Shown: positions 25,950-34,996 of the stretch, piece after piece
How positions within the stretch are numbered: position 1 is the first letter of the stretch
How the letters are laid out: every line of letters starts with the position of its first letter
Source of the DNA: Mycolicibacterium aichiense
GTDB taxonomy: Bacteria > Actinomycetota > Actinomycetes > Mycobacteriales > Mycobacteriaceae
DNA: 64,000 bases
Assembly: GCF_010726245.1 (NCBI RefSeq)
Contig: NZ_AP022561.1
Location: 2,232,001-2,296,000, forward strand
Direction: 5' to 3'
Made by a program: the position numbers and the translations under genes
The notes under the pieces: generated by a model
Told to the model about the DNA's origin: nothing
What the model saw: only the letters and a program-made list of their open reading frames with translations
Database searches by the model: none

Positions 25950-27692
25950 TCAGGCGAGGACGGGCAGCACCAGCCGCGACGACGATCGCACGGTGTTGAC
26001 ACTGCTGGTGCCGACGCCGGCATGCCGGAAGTTCATGATCGCCGGGGTGTCCGGGTCCTGGTCGTCACTGGTGATCGTGATCTGGATGCAGTGGCCCGCG
26101 CCGAAGCGGCGGGCGTTGGGTACCAGGGGGATTCGGTACTCGACGTCGTCGCCGATCGGTATGGCCTGCGGGTGACGGCACGGCAGCACCGGTGCGCCTG
26201 GCCGGCTGGCGGCCTCGTCCACCTCGCGCAGACCGGCTCGCAGCCAGCCTGCCGTCACCGGCTCCGCGGTGCCGTCGGGGGAGACGTCGGACAGCGTGAC
26301 GATCCACGCGGTGTCGGCGGCGGTGGCGGCCGCGATCAACCGCAACTCGATGTCGCCGACGACGTCGATTGCCGCGACCAGCGGCTGGCTGGTCCACGTC
26401 AGCATCGACGGGGGATCGATCGAGCTGGGTTTGGCCCGGCCCAGTCCACTGCCGAGCGCCATGAAATCCCGCGCGCCAGGGCTGGCTTCGTCATCGTCGA
26501 GGGTGCCGTCGGCGCGCAGGGCGAGTTCCCGGAATGTGCATGCCGGCGGCCAGGATTCCGCCGTGCGCCACCCGTCGGTGCCGGGCAGGACGTAGCGCAC
26601 CGGCGGGCCGTCGAGGATGCCGGTGTCGCGGCCCTTGAGCCAATGGTCATACCAGGCAAGCGCTTCGATGTGCAGGCTTTCCCACGGCCAGGTCAGCCCG
26701 TACTCGCCGAGCATCCCGACGCGCACACACGGGCTGTTGGTCAGCCCGGCGTAGCTGGTGAACGTCGAGGGCAGGTGTAACGGTACGTTCTGCCAGTCGC
26801 AACCCAAATAAGCTGGGATATCGACCTTTTCGAGCAATGGCAGCAGGTTGCGCTCGTCCCACCAGGCGTCGCGCGTAGGGTGCTTGACCGCCGCGTCGAG
26901 CCACAGCTCGTCCCACGGGTGTGGGTCGTGCGGCAGTTTGAGCAGCCCGCGCATCATCGTCACGGCAGCCTCGCCGTTCATCGTCGCGAACTTGTGGTGC
27001 AGCCGCGGGGTGTTGAGCGCCCAACGGGCCGCACCCAGCGGACGGCTCCGCCAGAACGTATCGCTGCGGGCCGCGGTGAGTCCGAGCATCGACAGGAACG
27101 GCGTCACGAAAGACGCACTGAACATGCCGTGGTGCATCGCGGCCTCGTAGAGGTCTGCGGTGACGGCCACCGGGAAGATCGCCTTGAGATGCGGCGGCCG
27201 TTCGACGGCGGCCTCCAGCTGGGTCATCGCGAAATAGCTGATACCGATCATGCCGACGTTCCCGTCGCACCAGGGTTGCGCCGCTACCCATTCCACGAGG
27301 TCGTACAGGTCGCGGCGCTCCTGGGCGTCGAAGAATCCGAAGGTCCCGCCGGATCCGCCGGTGCCGCGCAGGTTGGCGATGACGTGGGTGTAGCCGCGCG
27401 GCACCCAGAAGTCGGTGGCGCCGGCCTCGATGAAGCCGGCTGGGGCGCCGAGGTCCTGGATCTGGCGCGGATAGGGCGACGCGGCGATCAGCGCGGGGAA
27501 GCGTCCGTCAGCGTCGGGGCGGTGGACGTCGGCGAGCAGCGTGACACCGTCGCGCATCGGGACCGCGATGTTGATGTCGGTGGTGATGTGGTGGTCCGGA
27601 GTGCTCAGGTTGCGGTAGTCCCGGCCGGTGGTCTGGGGCCCGTTGAGTGTGCGCTGACCCGGTTCGATGCCCGAAACGCTGGTGGTTGTCAT
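25950..27692 (-). CDS. CocE/NonD-type alpha/beta hydrolase
   Basis: A 580-residue hydrolase of the X-Pro dipeptidyl-peptidase (S15) / cocaine esterase family. N-terminal IAVPMRDGVTLLADVHRP is the family opening. The nucleophile Ser lies in GMIGISYFAMTQ near residue 160, after WVAAQPWCDGNVG. The C-terminal jelly-roll domain (from about residue 370) is complete. It probably cleaves an ester or amide in a small organic compound. ATG 27692 has AAGGA upstream. Expression should depend on the double TetR-type operator 23 bases upstream of the start. Confidence 0.87.
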   Translation of the reverse strand: MTTTSVSGIEPGQRTLNGPQTTGRDYRNLSTPDHHITTDINIAVPMRDGVTLLADVHRPDADGRFPALIAASPYPRQIQDLGAPAGFIEAGATDFWVPRGYTHVIANLRGTGGSGGTFGFFDAQERRDLYDLVEWVAAQPWCDGNVGMIGISYFAMTQLEAAVERPPHLKAIFPVAVTADLYEAAMHHGMFSASFVTPFLSMLGLTAARSDTFWRSRPLGAARWALNTPRLHHKFATMNGEAAVTMMRGLLKLPHDPHPWDELWLDAAVKHPTRDAWWDERNLLPLLEKVDIPAYLGCDWQNVPLHLPSTFTSYAGLTNSPCVRVGMLGEYGLTWPWESLHIEALAWYDHWLKGRDTGILDGPPVRYVLPGTDGWRTAESWPPACTFRELALRADGTLDDDEASPGARDFMALGSGLGRAKPSSIDPPSMLTWTSQPLVAAIDVVGDIELRLIAAATAADTAWIVTLSDVSPDGTAEPVTAGWLRAGLREVDEAASRPGAPVLPCRHPQAIPIGDDVEYRIPLVPNARRFGAGHCIQITITSDDQDPDTPAIMNFRHAGVGTSSVNTVRSSSRLVLPVLA

Positions 27693-27714
27693 CCCGATCC
27701 TTTTTCACGTCCTG

Positions 27715-27752
27715 TTGAGACTAGTTTCACGCTACGATGAAACTAGTCTCAA
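27715..27752. promoter_or_regulatory. Double TetR-type operator between divergent hydrolase and TetR genes
   Basis: Perfect 15-bp inverted arms: TTGAGACTAGTTTCA (27715-27729) and TGAAACTAGTCTCAA (27738-27752), with an 8-base spacer. Each arm is itself a near-palindrome centred on CTAG (27721-27724 and 27743-27746). The region therefore reads as two operators 22 bp apart, two helical turns, the arrangement expected for cooperative binding of two TetR dimers. A TACGAT hexamer (27733-27738) between them could be the -10 for the TetR gene. Confidence 0.75.
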
Positions 27753-27779
27753 CGCAATATGAAACCTGAGGTGATGCGG

Positions 27780-28382
27780 ATGGCGAGGAACGCCACGACA
27801 CCGGGACCCCGCGACGAGAAGGGCGTGCTCGCCGGCCGGATCGTCGGCGCCGCGCGCGACGAGTTCGCTCAACACGGTTCGGCAGGCACCACGATCCGGG
27901 CCGTGGCCAGGGCCGCCGACGTGGACCCGGCGCTGGTGTATCACTACTTCGGGTCCAAGGAAGGCCTGCTGGATGCGGCCACCAATCCACCGCAACGCTG
28001 GCTGGAAAGCGTGGCGCACACCTGGACCACACCGGTGCCACGGCTTGGCACCGCGCTGCTGCGGCTGATGCTGGGCGCGTGGGCCGACGACGAGATCGGC
28101 CCGGTGTTACGGGCGGTACTGCAGACCGCTGCGCACGAGCCGAGTACCCGCGAGAAGCTGCGCAGGGTGGTCGAGGGTCAGCTGATGGGCGTGTCTCAGC
28201 TGGGTGCCGACGAGGGGGACCGGTTGAAGCGCAGCGGGTTGATCTCGTCGCAGATCATGGGCTTGGCGATGATGCGCTACGTGTGGCGGATCGAACCGCT
28301 GGCGTCGATGAGCGATGACGAGATCGTCACCGCCGTCGCGCCGAACCTGCAGCGCTACGTCGACGGCGACTTGGGGGCGTAG
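27780..28382 (+). CDS. TetR-family transcriptional regulator
   Basis: From ATG 27780 (GAGG eight bases upstream) a 200-residue protein; ATG 27759 is also in frame but lacks a ribosome binding site. The DNA-binding domain reads TTIRAVARAADVDPALVYHYFGSKEGLL near residues 30-58. The C-terminal domain has the TetR_C pattern of the RutR/AcrR-like group. It is divergent from the hydrolase/CMD operon with the double operator between, so it is most simply the repressor of that operon and of itself. The inducer is unknown. Confidence 0.87.
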   Translation: MARNATTPGPRDEKGVLAGRIVGAARDEFAQHGSAGTTIRAVARAADVDPALVYHYFGSKEGLLDAATNPPQRWLESVAHTWTTPVPRLGTALLRLMLGAWADDEIGPVLRAVLQTAAHEPSTREKLRRVVEGQLMGVSQLGADEGDRLKRSGLISSQIMGLAMMRYVWRIEPLASMSDDEIVTAVAPNLQRYVDGDLGA

Positions 28383-28388
28383 CGCGGG

Positions 28389-29627
28389 TCAGCGCAGCCG
28401 CATCGGCAATGATGCCAGACCCCTCAGCTGAACAATCGGGCGCAGGCGCAGGCTGTTCCGGGGGACCGTGAGCTCGAGGTGGTCGAACCGCTGCAGCAAT
28501 TGGGTGATCGCGATGCGGCCCTCCAAGCGCGCCAAGTGATGGCCGAGGCAGTAATGGTTGCCGGATGCGAAGGCAAGATGCTTGTTCGGCGAGCGAGAAA
28601 GGTCCAGTTGGTCGGCGTCGGGGAAAACGGACTCGTCTCGGTTGGCGGAGATGAGCATGCCGAAGACTCTGCTGCCCTTGGGAATTCGCGTTCCAGAAAA
28701 CTCCAGGTCTTCCAGTGCCACCCGTGGTGCGCCCACGGCGACAGGCGCGGTGAATCGCAACAGTTCCTCGACACCGTGGTCGATCAAGTCGGGCTGTGCC
28801 CGCAACCTCGCGAGCTGATCGGGATGGTCGAGCAACGCCACGATGCTGTTGCCGATCAGATTGGACGTGGTGTCGTGCCCGGCGAGCAACAGCAGGAACA
28901 TCATCGCGATCGCTTCGCGGTCGCTGAGCTTGTCACCGCCGTCTGTCGTGCGAACCAGTTGGGAGATGAGTCCGTCGTCGGGGTCGTCCCGACGTGCGTC
29001 CGCGAGGCGTTCGAAGAAAGCTGTCAGCTGTGCCGCGGCGTTGATCATCCCGATCAGACCCCGCGTTCCCTTGGACGAACTTTCGGTGAGTGTCAGGCAC
29101 AGGTGGTGAAACTCCTCGAGCTCATGGTCTTTGACCCCGAGCAGCCGTGCGATAACCGTCAGCGGGAAGGGCACCGCGAAATCGCTGACCAGATCGACCT
29201 GGCCCGCTTGGGCCAACTGCTCGATGAGCTCGCGGGCGATGCCGGTGATGTCGTCGGTCAGGCCGGCCACGAGTTTCGGGGTGAATGCTTTGTGCACCAG
29301 TCTGCGCAACCGCTGATGCTCGGGATCGTCCTTGGTCGCCATCGTCTCGGTCAACAACCGGATCGGCTTGGGGATCAGCCAGCGTAGCCGCCCGATCCGA
29401 TCGTTGCGCATCACATCGCTGGACAGTCTGGGGTCGGCATGCATGGCCAGGACGTCGTCGTACCGGGTCAGCATGTATCCCTTGGCCCTCATCCCGGTGG
29501 CCAGCGGCGCCCGCACGCGCGACACCGGGGCACTGCGACGTAACTCGGCGTACCGCGGGAAGGGATCGGTGAACATCAGGGGGTCGTCCAGATCGGTGAA
29601 CGGTATCCGGTCCGCCTGCACAGTCAT
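28389..29627 (-). CDS. Cytochrome P450
   Basis: A full-length P450 monooxygenase (412 residues from ATG 29627; GTG 29645 is an alternative). The I-helix oxygen-binding motif is LLAGHDTTSN, the ExxR motif is EELLRF, and the haem-ligand loop is FASGNHYCLGHHLA. It is a class I bacterial enzyme needing ferredoxin and reductase encoded elsewhere. It lies 120 bases downstream of the IlvD/Edd gene on the same strand. A short GCCTG/CAGGC hairpin (29690-29703) sits in between, so it may be the last gene of that operon or separately transcribed. Confidence 0.92.
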   Translation of the reverse strand: MTVQADRIPFTDLDDPLMFTDPFPRYAELRRSAPVSRVRAPLATGMRAKGYMLTRYDDVLAMHADPRLSSDVMRNDRIGRLRWLIPKPIRLLTETMATKDDPEHQRLRRLVHKAFTPKLVAGLTDDITGIARELIEQLAQAGQVDLVSDFAVPFPLTVIARLLGVKDHELEEFHHLCLTLTESSSKGTRGLIGMINAAAQLTAFFERLADARRDDPDDGLISQLVRTTDGGDKLSDREAIAMMFLLLLAGHDTTSNLIGNSIVALLDHPDQLARLRAQPDLIDHGVEELLRFTAPVAVGAPRVALEDLEFSGTRIPKGSRVFGMLISANRDESVFPDADQLDLSRSPNKHLAFASGNHYCLGHHLARLEGRIAITQLLQRFDHLELTVPRNSLRLRPIVQLRGLASLPMRLR

Positions 29628-29747
29628 GCGCCCAATATCGCCCACACCCGCTCGTGTCGTGCCCGATTACGCAATCAAGAAATGCCGTTGCCTGATGACA
29701 GGCTTAGTCGACCGCGAGATCCATGACTCCTCCGCGGCGCGAGCCCT

Positions 29748-31499
29748 TCACCAGCCGCCCACCCAGCCGTCGAAGACCGCGTCCGGCTCGTTCTCCGGCG
29801 CTGACGACCGCCCCACGAGGAAGTCGAAGTCACACCCCTGATCGGCCTGCAGCACCCGTTCGACGTAGAGCGCGGTATAGCCGCGATGGTGCGGTGCAGG
29901 GGCAACGGGGAGTTCCGCGCGCCGCTTCGCCAGTTCGTCGTCAGTGACCAGGACATCGAGCCGGCCGGCGAGGGCGTCGAGCGCGATCACGTCCCCGTCG
30001 CGGACCAGCGCCAGCGGCCCGCCCACTGCTGATTCTGGGCTGACATGCAAAACGCACGTGCCGTAAGCGGTTCCGCTCATTCGGGCATCGGAGATCCGGA
30101 CCATGTCGGTGACTCCTTGCGCGAGCAGCTTGCTGGGGATGGGCAGCTGTCCCCATTCCGGCATCCCGGGCGCTCCGCGGGGTCCGGCGCTGCGCAGCAC
30201 CAGAACCGACTCGGCAGTCACCTCGAGATCGGGATCGTCGAAGCGACGCATCATGTCGGCCATGCTGTCGAAGACGACCGCCGGTCCGCGGTGCACCAGC
30301 AGGTCCGCGGTGGCGGCACTGCACTTGATCACCGCCCCATTAGGTGCGAGATTGCCCCGCACGACCGAAAGTCCTTGGGGCGGCTGGAACGGTGTGTTCA
30401 GGTTCGCGATCACCGTCGGATCGGTTCCGGCCCGGTCGGGCAGAGTGTCGGCGACCGTCTTGCCGGTGACCGTCAACGCCTCGGTGTGCAGCAACGGCTC
30501 GATCGCCTTCATCACGGCGGGAATCCCGCCGGCGTGGAAGACCTGCTCGACGAGATGCTGGCCGGCCGGACGCACATTGACCACCAATGGTGTGCGAGAG
30601 GACAACTCGTGAAATCGATCCAACGGCAGCTCGACGCCGGCCCGTCCGGCGATGGCCAGCAGGTGCACGACCGCGTTCGTGGATCCGCCGACGGCCAGCA
30701 TCAGCGTGATCGCGTTGTCGAACGCTTCTGCGGTCAGCACCTGTGACGGCCGCAGACCCTCGGCGGCCAGACCGACCGCCCGAACGCCGACCATCTCGGC
30801 GACCTGGAGTCGCCGCGAGTCCATCGCGGGCACGGCCGCGGCCCCCGGCAGGGTCATCCCGAGCCCTTCGACCAAGGTCGCCATCGTCGAGGCGGTACCC
30901 ATTTCCGGACAGTGGCCCTGCGATGGCCCCGCCGCAGATTCCAGCCGGTCGTACTCCGCCATCGGCATCCGGCCGGCCCGCACCTCGTCGATGTAGTGCC
31001 ACAGATCGGTGCCGACTCCGAGTTGTTTGCCGTTGAACACCGCGGGAGATGCCGGGCCGCCGGTGAGCACGATCGCCGGCACGTCGGCGCTGGTGGCTCC
31101 CATCAGTTGGGCGGGCACCGTTTTGTCGCAACCACCCAGCAAGACGACCGCGTCGAAAGGGTAGGCGCGGATCGACTCCTCGACGTCCATCGCCATCAGG
31201 TTGCGGAACAGCATCGTCGTCGGCTTCATCAACTGCTCACCGAGTGAGATGGTGGGGAACTCGAGCGGAAAGCCGCCCGCCGCGAGCACACCACGCCGGA
31301 CCGCGTCGGCCATGCCGCGAAAGTGCATGTTGCAGTTGACGACTTCAGACCAGGAGTTGCAGATGCCGACGATCGGCCGGCCGTCGACCGCCATCCGGGA
31401 GAATCCCGATGCCCGCATCGCCGACCGGTGCACGAAACCCGGGACATTCTGGCCGGCAAACCATTTGGAGCTCTTGAGCCGGTGCGGTGAGCTGGTCAT
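29748..31499 (-). CDS. IlvD/Edd family dehydratase
   Basis: A 583-residue Fe-S dehydratase. MRASGFSRMAVDGRPIVGICNSWSE near residue 30, LGGCDKTVPAQLMGA and SQGHCPEMGTASTM give the cluster-binding Cys residues. The C-terminal end (HHRGYTALYVERVLQADQGCD) is typical of the sugar-acid dehydratase branch (arabinonate/xylonate type) rather than the valine-pathway enzyme. The substrate is probably a polyhydroxy acid, removed of water to a 2-keto-3-deoxy acid. It follows the FAD oxidoreductase gene by nine bases and precedes the P450 gene. Confidence 0.88.
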   Translation of the reverse strand: MTSSPHRLKSSKWFAGQNVPGFVHRSAMRASGFSRMAVDGRPIVGICNSWSEVVNCNMHFRGMADAVRRGVLAAGGFPLEFPTISLGEQLMKPTTMLFRNLMAMDVEESIRAYPFDAVVLLGGCDKTVPAQLMGATSADVPAIVLTGGPASPAVFNGKQLGVGTDLWHYIDEVRAGRMPMAEYDRLESAAGPSQGHCPEMGTASTMATLVEGLGMTLPGAAAVPAMDSRRLQVAEMVGVRAVGLAAEGLRPSQVLTAEAFDNAITLMLAVGGSTNAVVHLLAIAGRAGVELPLDRFHELSSRTPLVVNVRPAGQHLVEQVFHAGGIPAVMKAIEPLLHTEALTVTGKTVADTLPDRAGTDPTVIANLNTPFQPPQGLSVVRGNLAPNGAVIKCSAATADLLVHRGPAVVFDSMADMMRRFDDPDLEVTAESVLVLRSAGPRGAPGMPEWGQLPIPSKLLAQGVTDMVRISDARMSGTAYGTCVLHVSPESAVGGPLALVRDGDVIALDALAGRLDVLVTDDELAKRRAELPVAPAPHHRGYTALYVERVLQADQGCDFDFLVGRSSAPENEPDAVFDGWVGGW

Positions 31500-31508
31500 C
31501 GGTCAGCC

Positions 31509-33230
31509 TCAGCGGACCCGCGCGGCATAGGCGGTGATCTTGCGCATCGCCGGTTGCCGGGCTGCCTGGTAGCTGAGCCAGCGGCCGGACTTGGTGGACA
31601 TCAATCCGCCGACCAGCCGTTGCTGCCAGGGCGTCTTGTGCCCGTTGGTCCGAAGCCGAGACGGAGTCGTCACACCGTCGGCGTCGTCGAGAGCCACCTT
31701 GGCGGCGTTGTGTCCGCTGGCGCCCATCACCCCGCCGCCCGGATGGGTGCCGACACCGCAGAGGTAGTAGTTGCGTATCGGTGTGCGGTAGTCGGCCAAC
31801 TCCGGCAGCGGCCGAGCCCCGAAGAGCTGGTCGAGCATCATGCTTCCGTGGAAGATGTTGCCGTCGGTGATCAGGTACTCGTTGTCCAGGTCGTCGGGGG
31901 TGATGATGACCCGATCCAGGATGTGGCCACGCAGATTTGGCGCGTAGCTGAACAGATCCTCCAGCACCAGGTCTGCCCACCGCTCCTTTTCCACCGCCCA
32001 GGTGGTGCCGGTGAGTTCCGAGGGGAGCTGCTGAATGCCGAGGGTCATCGTGTGTCGGCCCTTGGGCGCCAGCGAGTCGTCGGTAACCGACTGGATGACG
32101 GCCTCGATGACGAACGTGCTCGGGAAGGTGCCGCGGCGCTGCGCCTCGAACGCCTCCTCGAACGCCTCCCGGCTGGCACCGAGCAACTGATGTCCGTGGT
32201 GCTGTGGGCCTTCACTGGCGTCCGGGAACGGAAGGTACTGCGGCAGTTCGTCGATCAACAGGTGAATACGGGCCATCGAACCGCGGGTGTCGATGTTTTC
32301 CACCTCGTGCACCAGCTTCTGCGACAAAACACCGGGCTCGAGCAATCGCAGCAGTGAGCGCTTGGGGTCGGCGTTGGAGAAGATCTGGGAGCCGGTGATC
32401 ACCGAGCCGTCCCGCAACCGAACGCCGGTGGCCACACCCCGCTCGACGAGCACCCTCTCGACCGGAGCAGACGTCCGGATCGTCGCACCGTAGTGGCGCG
32501 CCCCGGCAGCCAGCGCTTCGCTGATCGCCCCCATGCCGCCCCGGGCCATCCCGAATTGGCCGAAATTGCCGTCGAATTCGCCCCAGGAATGGTGCCCGTA
32601 GGTGTATGCGGTGCCTGGTGACGACGGACCACCGTAAATGGAGACCATGCCGAAGAAGGTGAGCATGCTCTTGAGCCGCTCGTCTTCGAAGTAGCGGTCT
32701 AAGAGATCGCGCACCGAAATCAAGGTGAACTCGTCGAACAGCTTCTGTTCGCCGGCGGCCTCGAAGGCGGCCAGAACCTCCGAGCGTTCGGGCGGCGACT
32801 TCAGCAGCCAGGGTGTGACCAGGCCGGCGAACTTCTGCAAGCGGACGCCGAAGTCGAGAAACGCCTGCGCGTCGCCCTTGTTCAGCTTCTCGATCTCGCG
32901 CAGCGTGCGGTCGGTCTCCTTCCACATGGTGATCGACGTACCGTCACGAAAGAGACTGAACGACAGCGCGTCTCCCTGGTAGAGCTCGAGGCCGAAGCGG
33001 GCGAGCTCGAGTTCGGCGATGATCTCCGGTCGTAACAAGCCTGCGATGAATGCGCAGGATGACCACTTGGAACCGGGTATGAGTTCCTCGGTGACGCACG
33101 CTCCGCCCACCACCTCGCGGGCTTCGAGCACCAATACGCGCTTGCCCGCTCTGGCGAGATAGTTGGCGGTGACGAGACCGTTGTGGCCGGCGCCGATCAC
33201 GATGGCGTCATAGTCGGGTGACGTCGGCAT
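31509..33230 (-). CDS. FAD-dependent oxidoreductase (CrtI / PYROXD2-like)
   Basis: A 573-residue flavoprotein. The dinucleotide-binding motif DAIVIGAGHNGLVTANYLARAG is at residues 7-28, and the C-terminal CGVGTHPGGGVMGASGHNAA is the second FAD-contact segment of the phytoene-desaturase superfamily. The overall sequence is like human PYROXD2 and its bacterial relatives, which dehydrogenate or oxidise poorly known substrates. It is not near carotenoid genes. The start lies one base after the RedY-like stop, so both are in the TetR-headed operon. Confidence 0.87.
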   Translation of the reverse strand: MPTSPDYDAIVIGAGHNGLVTANYLARAGKRVLVLEAREVVGGACVTEELIPGSKWSSCAFIAGLLRPEIIAELELARFGLELYQGDALSFSLFRDGTSITMWKETDRTLREIEKLNKGDAQAFLDFGVRLQKFAGLVTPWLLKSPPERSEVLAAFEAAGEQKLFDEFTLISVRDLLDRYFEDERLKSMLTFFGMVSIYGGPSSPGTAYTYGHHSWGEFDGNFGQFGMARGGMGAISEALAAGARHYGATIRTSAPVERVLVERGVATGVRLRDGSVITGSQIFSNADPKRSLLRLLEPGVLSQKLVHEVENIDTRGSMARIHLLIDELPQYLPFPDASEGPQHHGHQLLGASREAFEEAFEAQRRGTFPSTFVIEAVIQSVTDDSLAPKGRHTMTLGIQQLPSELTGTTWAVEKERWADLVLEDLFSYAPNLRGHILDRVIITPDDLDNEYLITDGNIFHGSMMLDQLFGARPLPELADYRTPIRNYYLCGVGTHPGGGVMGASGHNAAKVALDDADGVTTPSRLRTNGHKTPWQQRLVGGLMSTKSGRWLSYQAARQPAMRKITAYAARVR

Positions 33231-33231
33231 G

Positions 33232-33567
33232 TCAGTTCTCCTTGGTCGGGTTTACGTGGCGGGTGAACAGCGTCGAAACGGTGTCCAGATCGACCAGTTC
33301 TGCAAATCTGCGAAGCACGGGCACGAACTCGGGTGCGTTGTCGCGCAACGATTCCCATTCCGGCCATGACCGCACGGTCATGATCTCGATGACGTCGACC
33401 TGCTGTCCGTCGCCTTCGACGAGGTACACCTCGAAGCTCTCGACGACGTCACAGGACAAGCACGTGGGTTGGTCGAGTTCGGCGGAGAAATCCTCGAATT
33501 GCGCGGCGGTAACGCCCGGCCGGAGGGAGAACATGTTGATGGCGGTGACCGTCCCCATCTCAGGCAC
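33232..33567 (-). CDS. RedY/HapK-like small protein (dimeric alpha-beta barrel fold)
   Basis: A 111-residue protein. INMFSLRPGVTAAQFEDFSAELDQPT, then SFEVYLVEG and VIEIMTVRSWPEWESL resemble the RedY (HapK) family, small ferredoxin-like-fold proteins seen in prodigiosin-type and other oxidative pathways. The enzymatic role is uncertain; members may assist a cyclisation or protect an intermediate. The start overlaps the aldehyde dehydrogenase stop by eight bases. Confidence 0.6.
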   Translation of the reverse strand: MPEMGTVTAINMFSLRPGVTAAQFEDFSAELDQPTCLSCDVVESFEVYLVEGDGQQVDVIEIMTVRSWPEWESLRDNAPEFVPVLRRFAELVDLDTVSTLFTRHVNPTKEN

Positions 33568-34996
33568 CCGCCCGGCTGATCATCACATGCTTGATCTCGG
33601 TGTATTCCTCGAGCGCGTAGATCGACATGTCCTTGCCGTTGCCCGACTGCTTGAAGCCACCGTGTGGCATCTCCGGGGTGACCGGCAGGTGGTCGTTGAC
33701 CCAGACCGTGCCGAACTGGAGGTCGCCGGTGACATCCATGGCCCGACCGAGATCATTGGTGAATACCGATGCCGCCAAGCCATATTCGGTGTCATTGGCC
33801 CACGCGACGACGTCGTCGTCATCGCCGAAGGTCGTCACCGACGTCACGGGGCCGAATACCTCCTTGGTGATGATTTCGTCCCCTTGTCGTGCCCCGACCA
33901 CCACGGTCGGAGCGGTGTAGAACCCGACACCGGGGTTCGCGCCCTGGATGAGTTCGGTGTGCCCGGTGGCTTTGGCCCGCTCGACGAAACCCTCGACGCG
34001 GTCGCGGTGCGCGGCGGTGATGACCGGTCCCATGGCGGTGTTCTCGTCGGCCAGGTCGCCGAGATCCAGTGTCGTGACGGCCTTCTCGAGGCCGGCGACG
34101 AGTTCGTCATGCAGGGACTCGTGGACGTAGACGCGGGAAGCGGCCATGCAGTCCTGCCCGGAGTTGCAGAATGCGCCTTCCATGATCTTGTCCACTGCCA
34201 GCGCGACATCGGCGTCGGCGAACACGAGCACGGGCGCCTTGCCACCGAGTTCGAGGTGCAGACGCTTGAGGTTGGAGTCGGCCGATGCGTGCATCAGGGC
34301 GCGCCCGGTCGCGACCGATCCGGTCAGCGAGGACATCCGCACCCGCGGATGGGCGACGAGACTGGCGCCGACGTCACTGCCGTGCCCGGTCACGATATTG
34401 AACACGCCGGCGGGGAAAAGGTCTTGGGCCAACTCGGCCAGCCGCAGGACCGAGAACGGGGTGTGCTCGGAAGGCTTGAGCACCAGGGTGTTCCCGGTCA
34501 TCAGCGCTGGCGAGATCTTCCAGATCGCCATCAGCAGCGGATAGTTCCAGGGCGCGACCGAACCGACCACGCCCAGTGGATCGCGGCGGATGATGCTGGT
34601 CTTACCCCGGACATACTCGGTGGCGGCCCGGCCCTCCACGGATCGAGCGGCGCCCGCGAAGAATCGCAGGTGATCGGCGATCATCCCCATTTCCTCCAGC
34701 GCGAGACCGATCGGCTTGCCGACATTGCGGGACTCGATCTCGGCCAGCGTGGACAGATCGGCCTCGACCCGGTCGGCCAGCGTCAGGAACGCCCGGGCCC
34801 GCTCACCCACCGGGGTTCGCGCCCAGCCGGGGAAAGCGGCTTCGGCGGCGGCGACGGCACGGTCGACGTCGGCGACTGTGCCGTGGGCGGTTTCGGCGAA
34901 GGTCTCACCGGTAGCCGGGGCGGGTACCGTGTCGACGGCGCCGTCCGAGGCGTCGGTCCAGGTTCCGTCGATGAACATCTGGCGGTGGAACGTCAT
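33560..34996 (-). CDS. Aldehyde dehydrogenase (aminoaldehyde type)
   Basis: A 478-residue NAD(P)-dependent aldehyde dehydrogenase. VAPWNYPLLMAIWKISPAL and LTGSVATGRALM form the cofactor site. The general base Glu lies in LELGGKAPV and the nucleophile in CNSGQDCMAASR. The closest flavour by eye is gamma-aminobutyraldehyde/betaine aldehyde dehydrogenase; a clear paralog lies at 54689-56116 beside gabT. The start overlaps the stop of the TetR gene upstream by four bases. It should oxidise an aldehyde formed in the operon's pathway. Confidence 0.93.
   Translation of the reverse strand: MTFHRQMFIDGTWTDASDGAVDTVPAPATGETFAETAHGTVADVDRAVAAAEAAFPGWARTPVGERARAFLTLADRVEADLSTLAEIESRNVGKPIGLALEEMGMIADHLRFFAGAARSVEGRAATEYVRGKTSIIRRDPLGVVGSVAPWNYPLLMAIWKISPALMTGNTLVLKPSEHTPFSVLRLAELAQDLFPAGVFNIVTGHGSDVGASLVAHPRVRMSSLTGSVATGRALMHASADSNLKRLHLELGGKAPVLVFADADVALAVDKIMEGAFCNSGQDCMAASRVYVHESLHDELVAGLEKAVTTLDLGDLADENTAMGPVITAAHRDRVEGFVERAKATGHTELIQGANPGVGFYTAPTVVVGARQGDEIITKEVFGPVTSVTTFGDDDDVVAWANDTEYGLAASVFTNDLGRAMDVTGDLQFGTVWVNDHLPVTPEMPHGGFKQSGNGKDMSIYALEEYTEIKHVMISRAGA

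Noticed and set aside
29628..29747. A tiny six-codon frame with a GGAGGAG-like leader between the IlvD/Edd and P450 genes
   Set aside because: Too short to support as a gene; the GGAGGAG match is probably chance near the IlvD stop.
31509..33230. The CrtI-like flavoprotein as a carotenoid desaturase
   Set aside because: No phytoene synthase or other carotenoid genes are nearby and the sequence reads closer to PYROXD2-type proteins.
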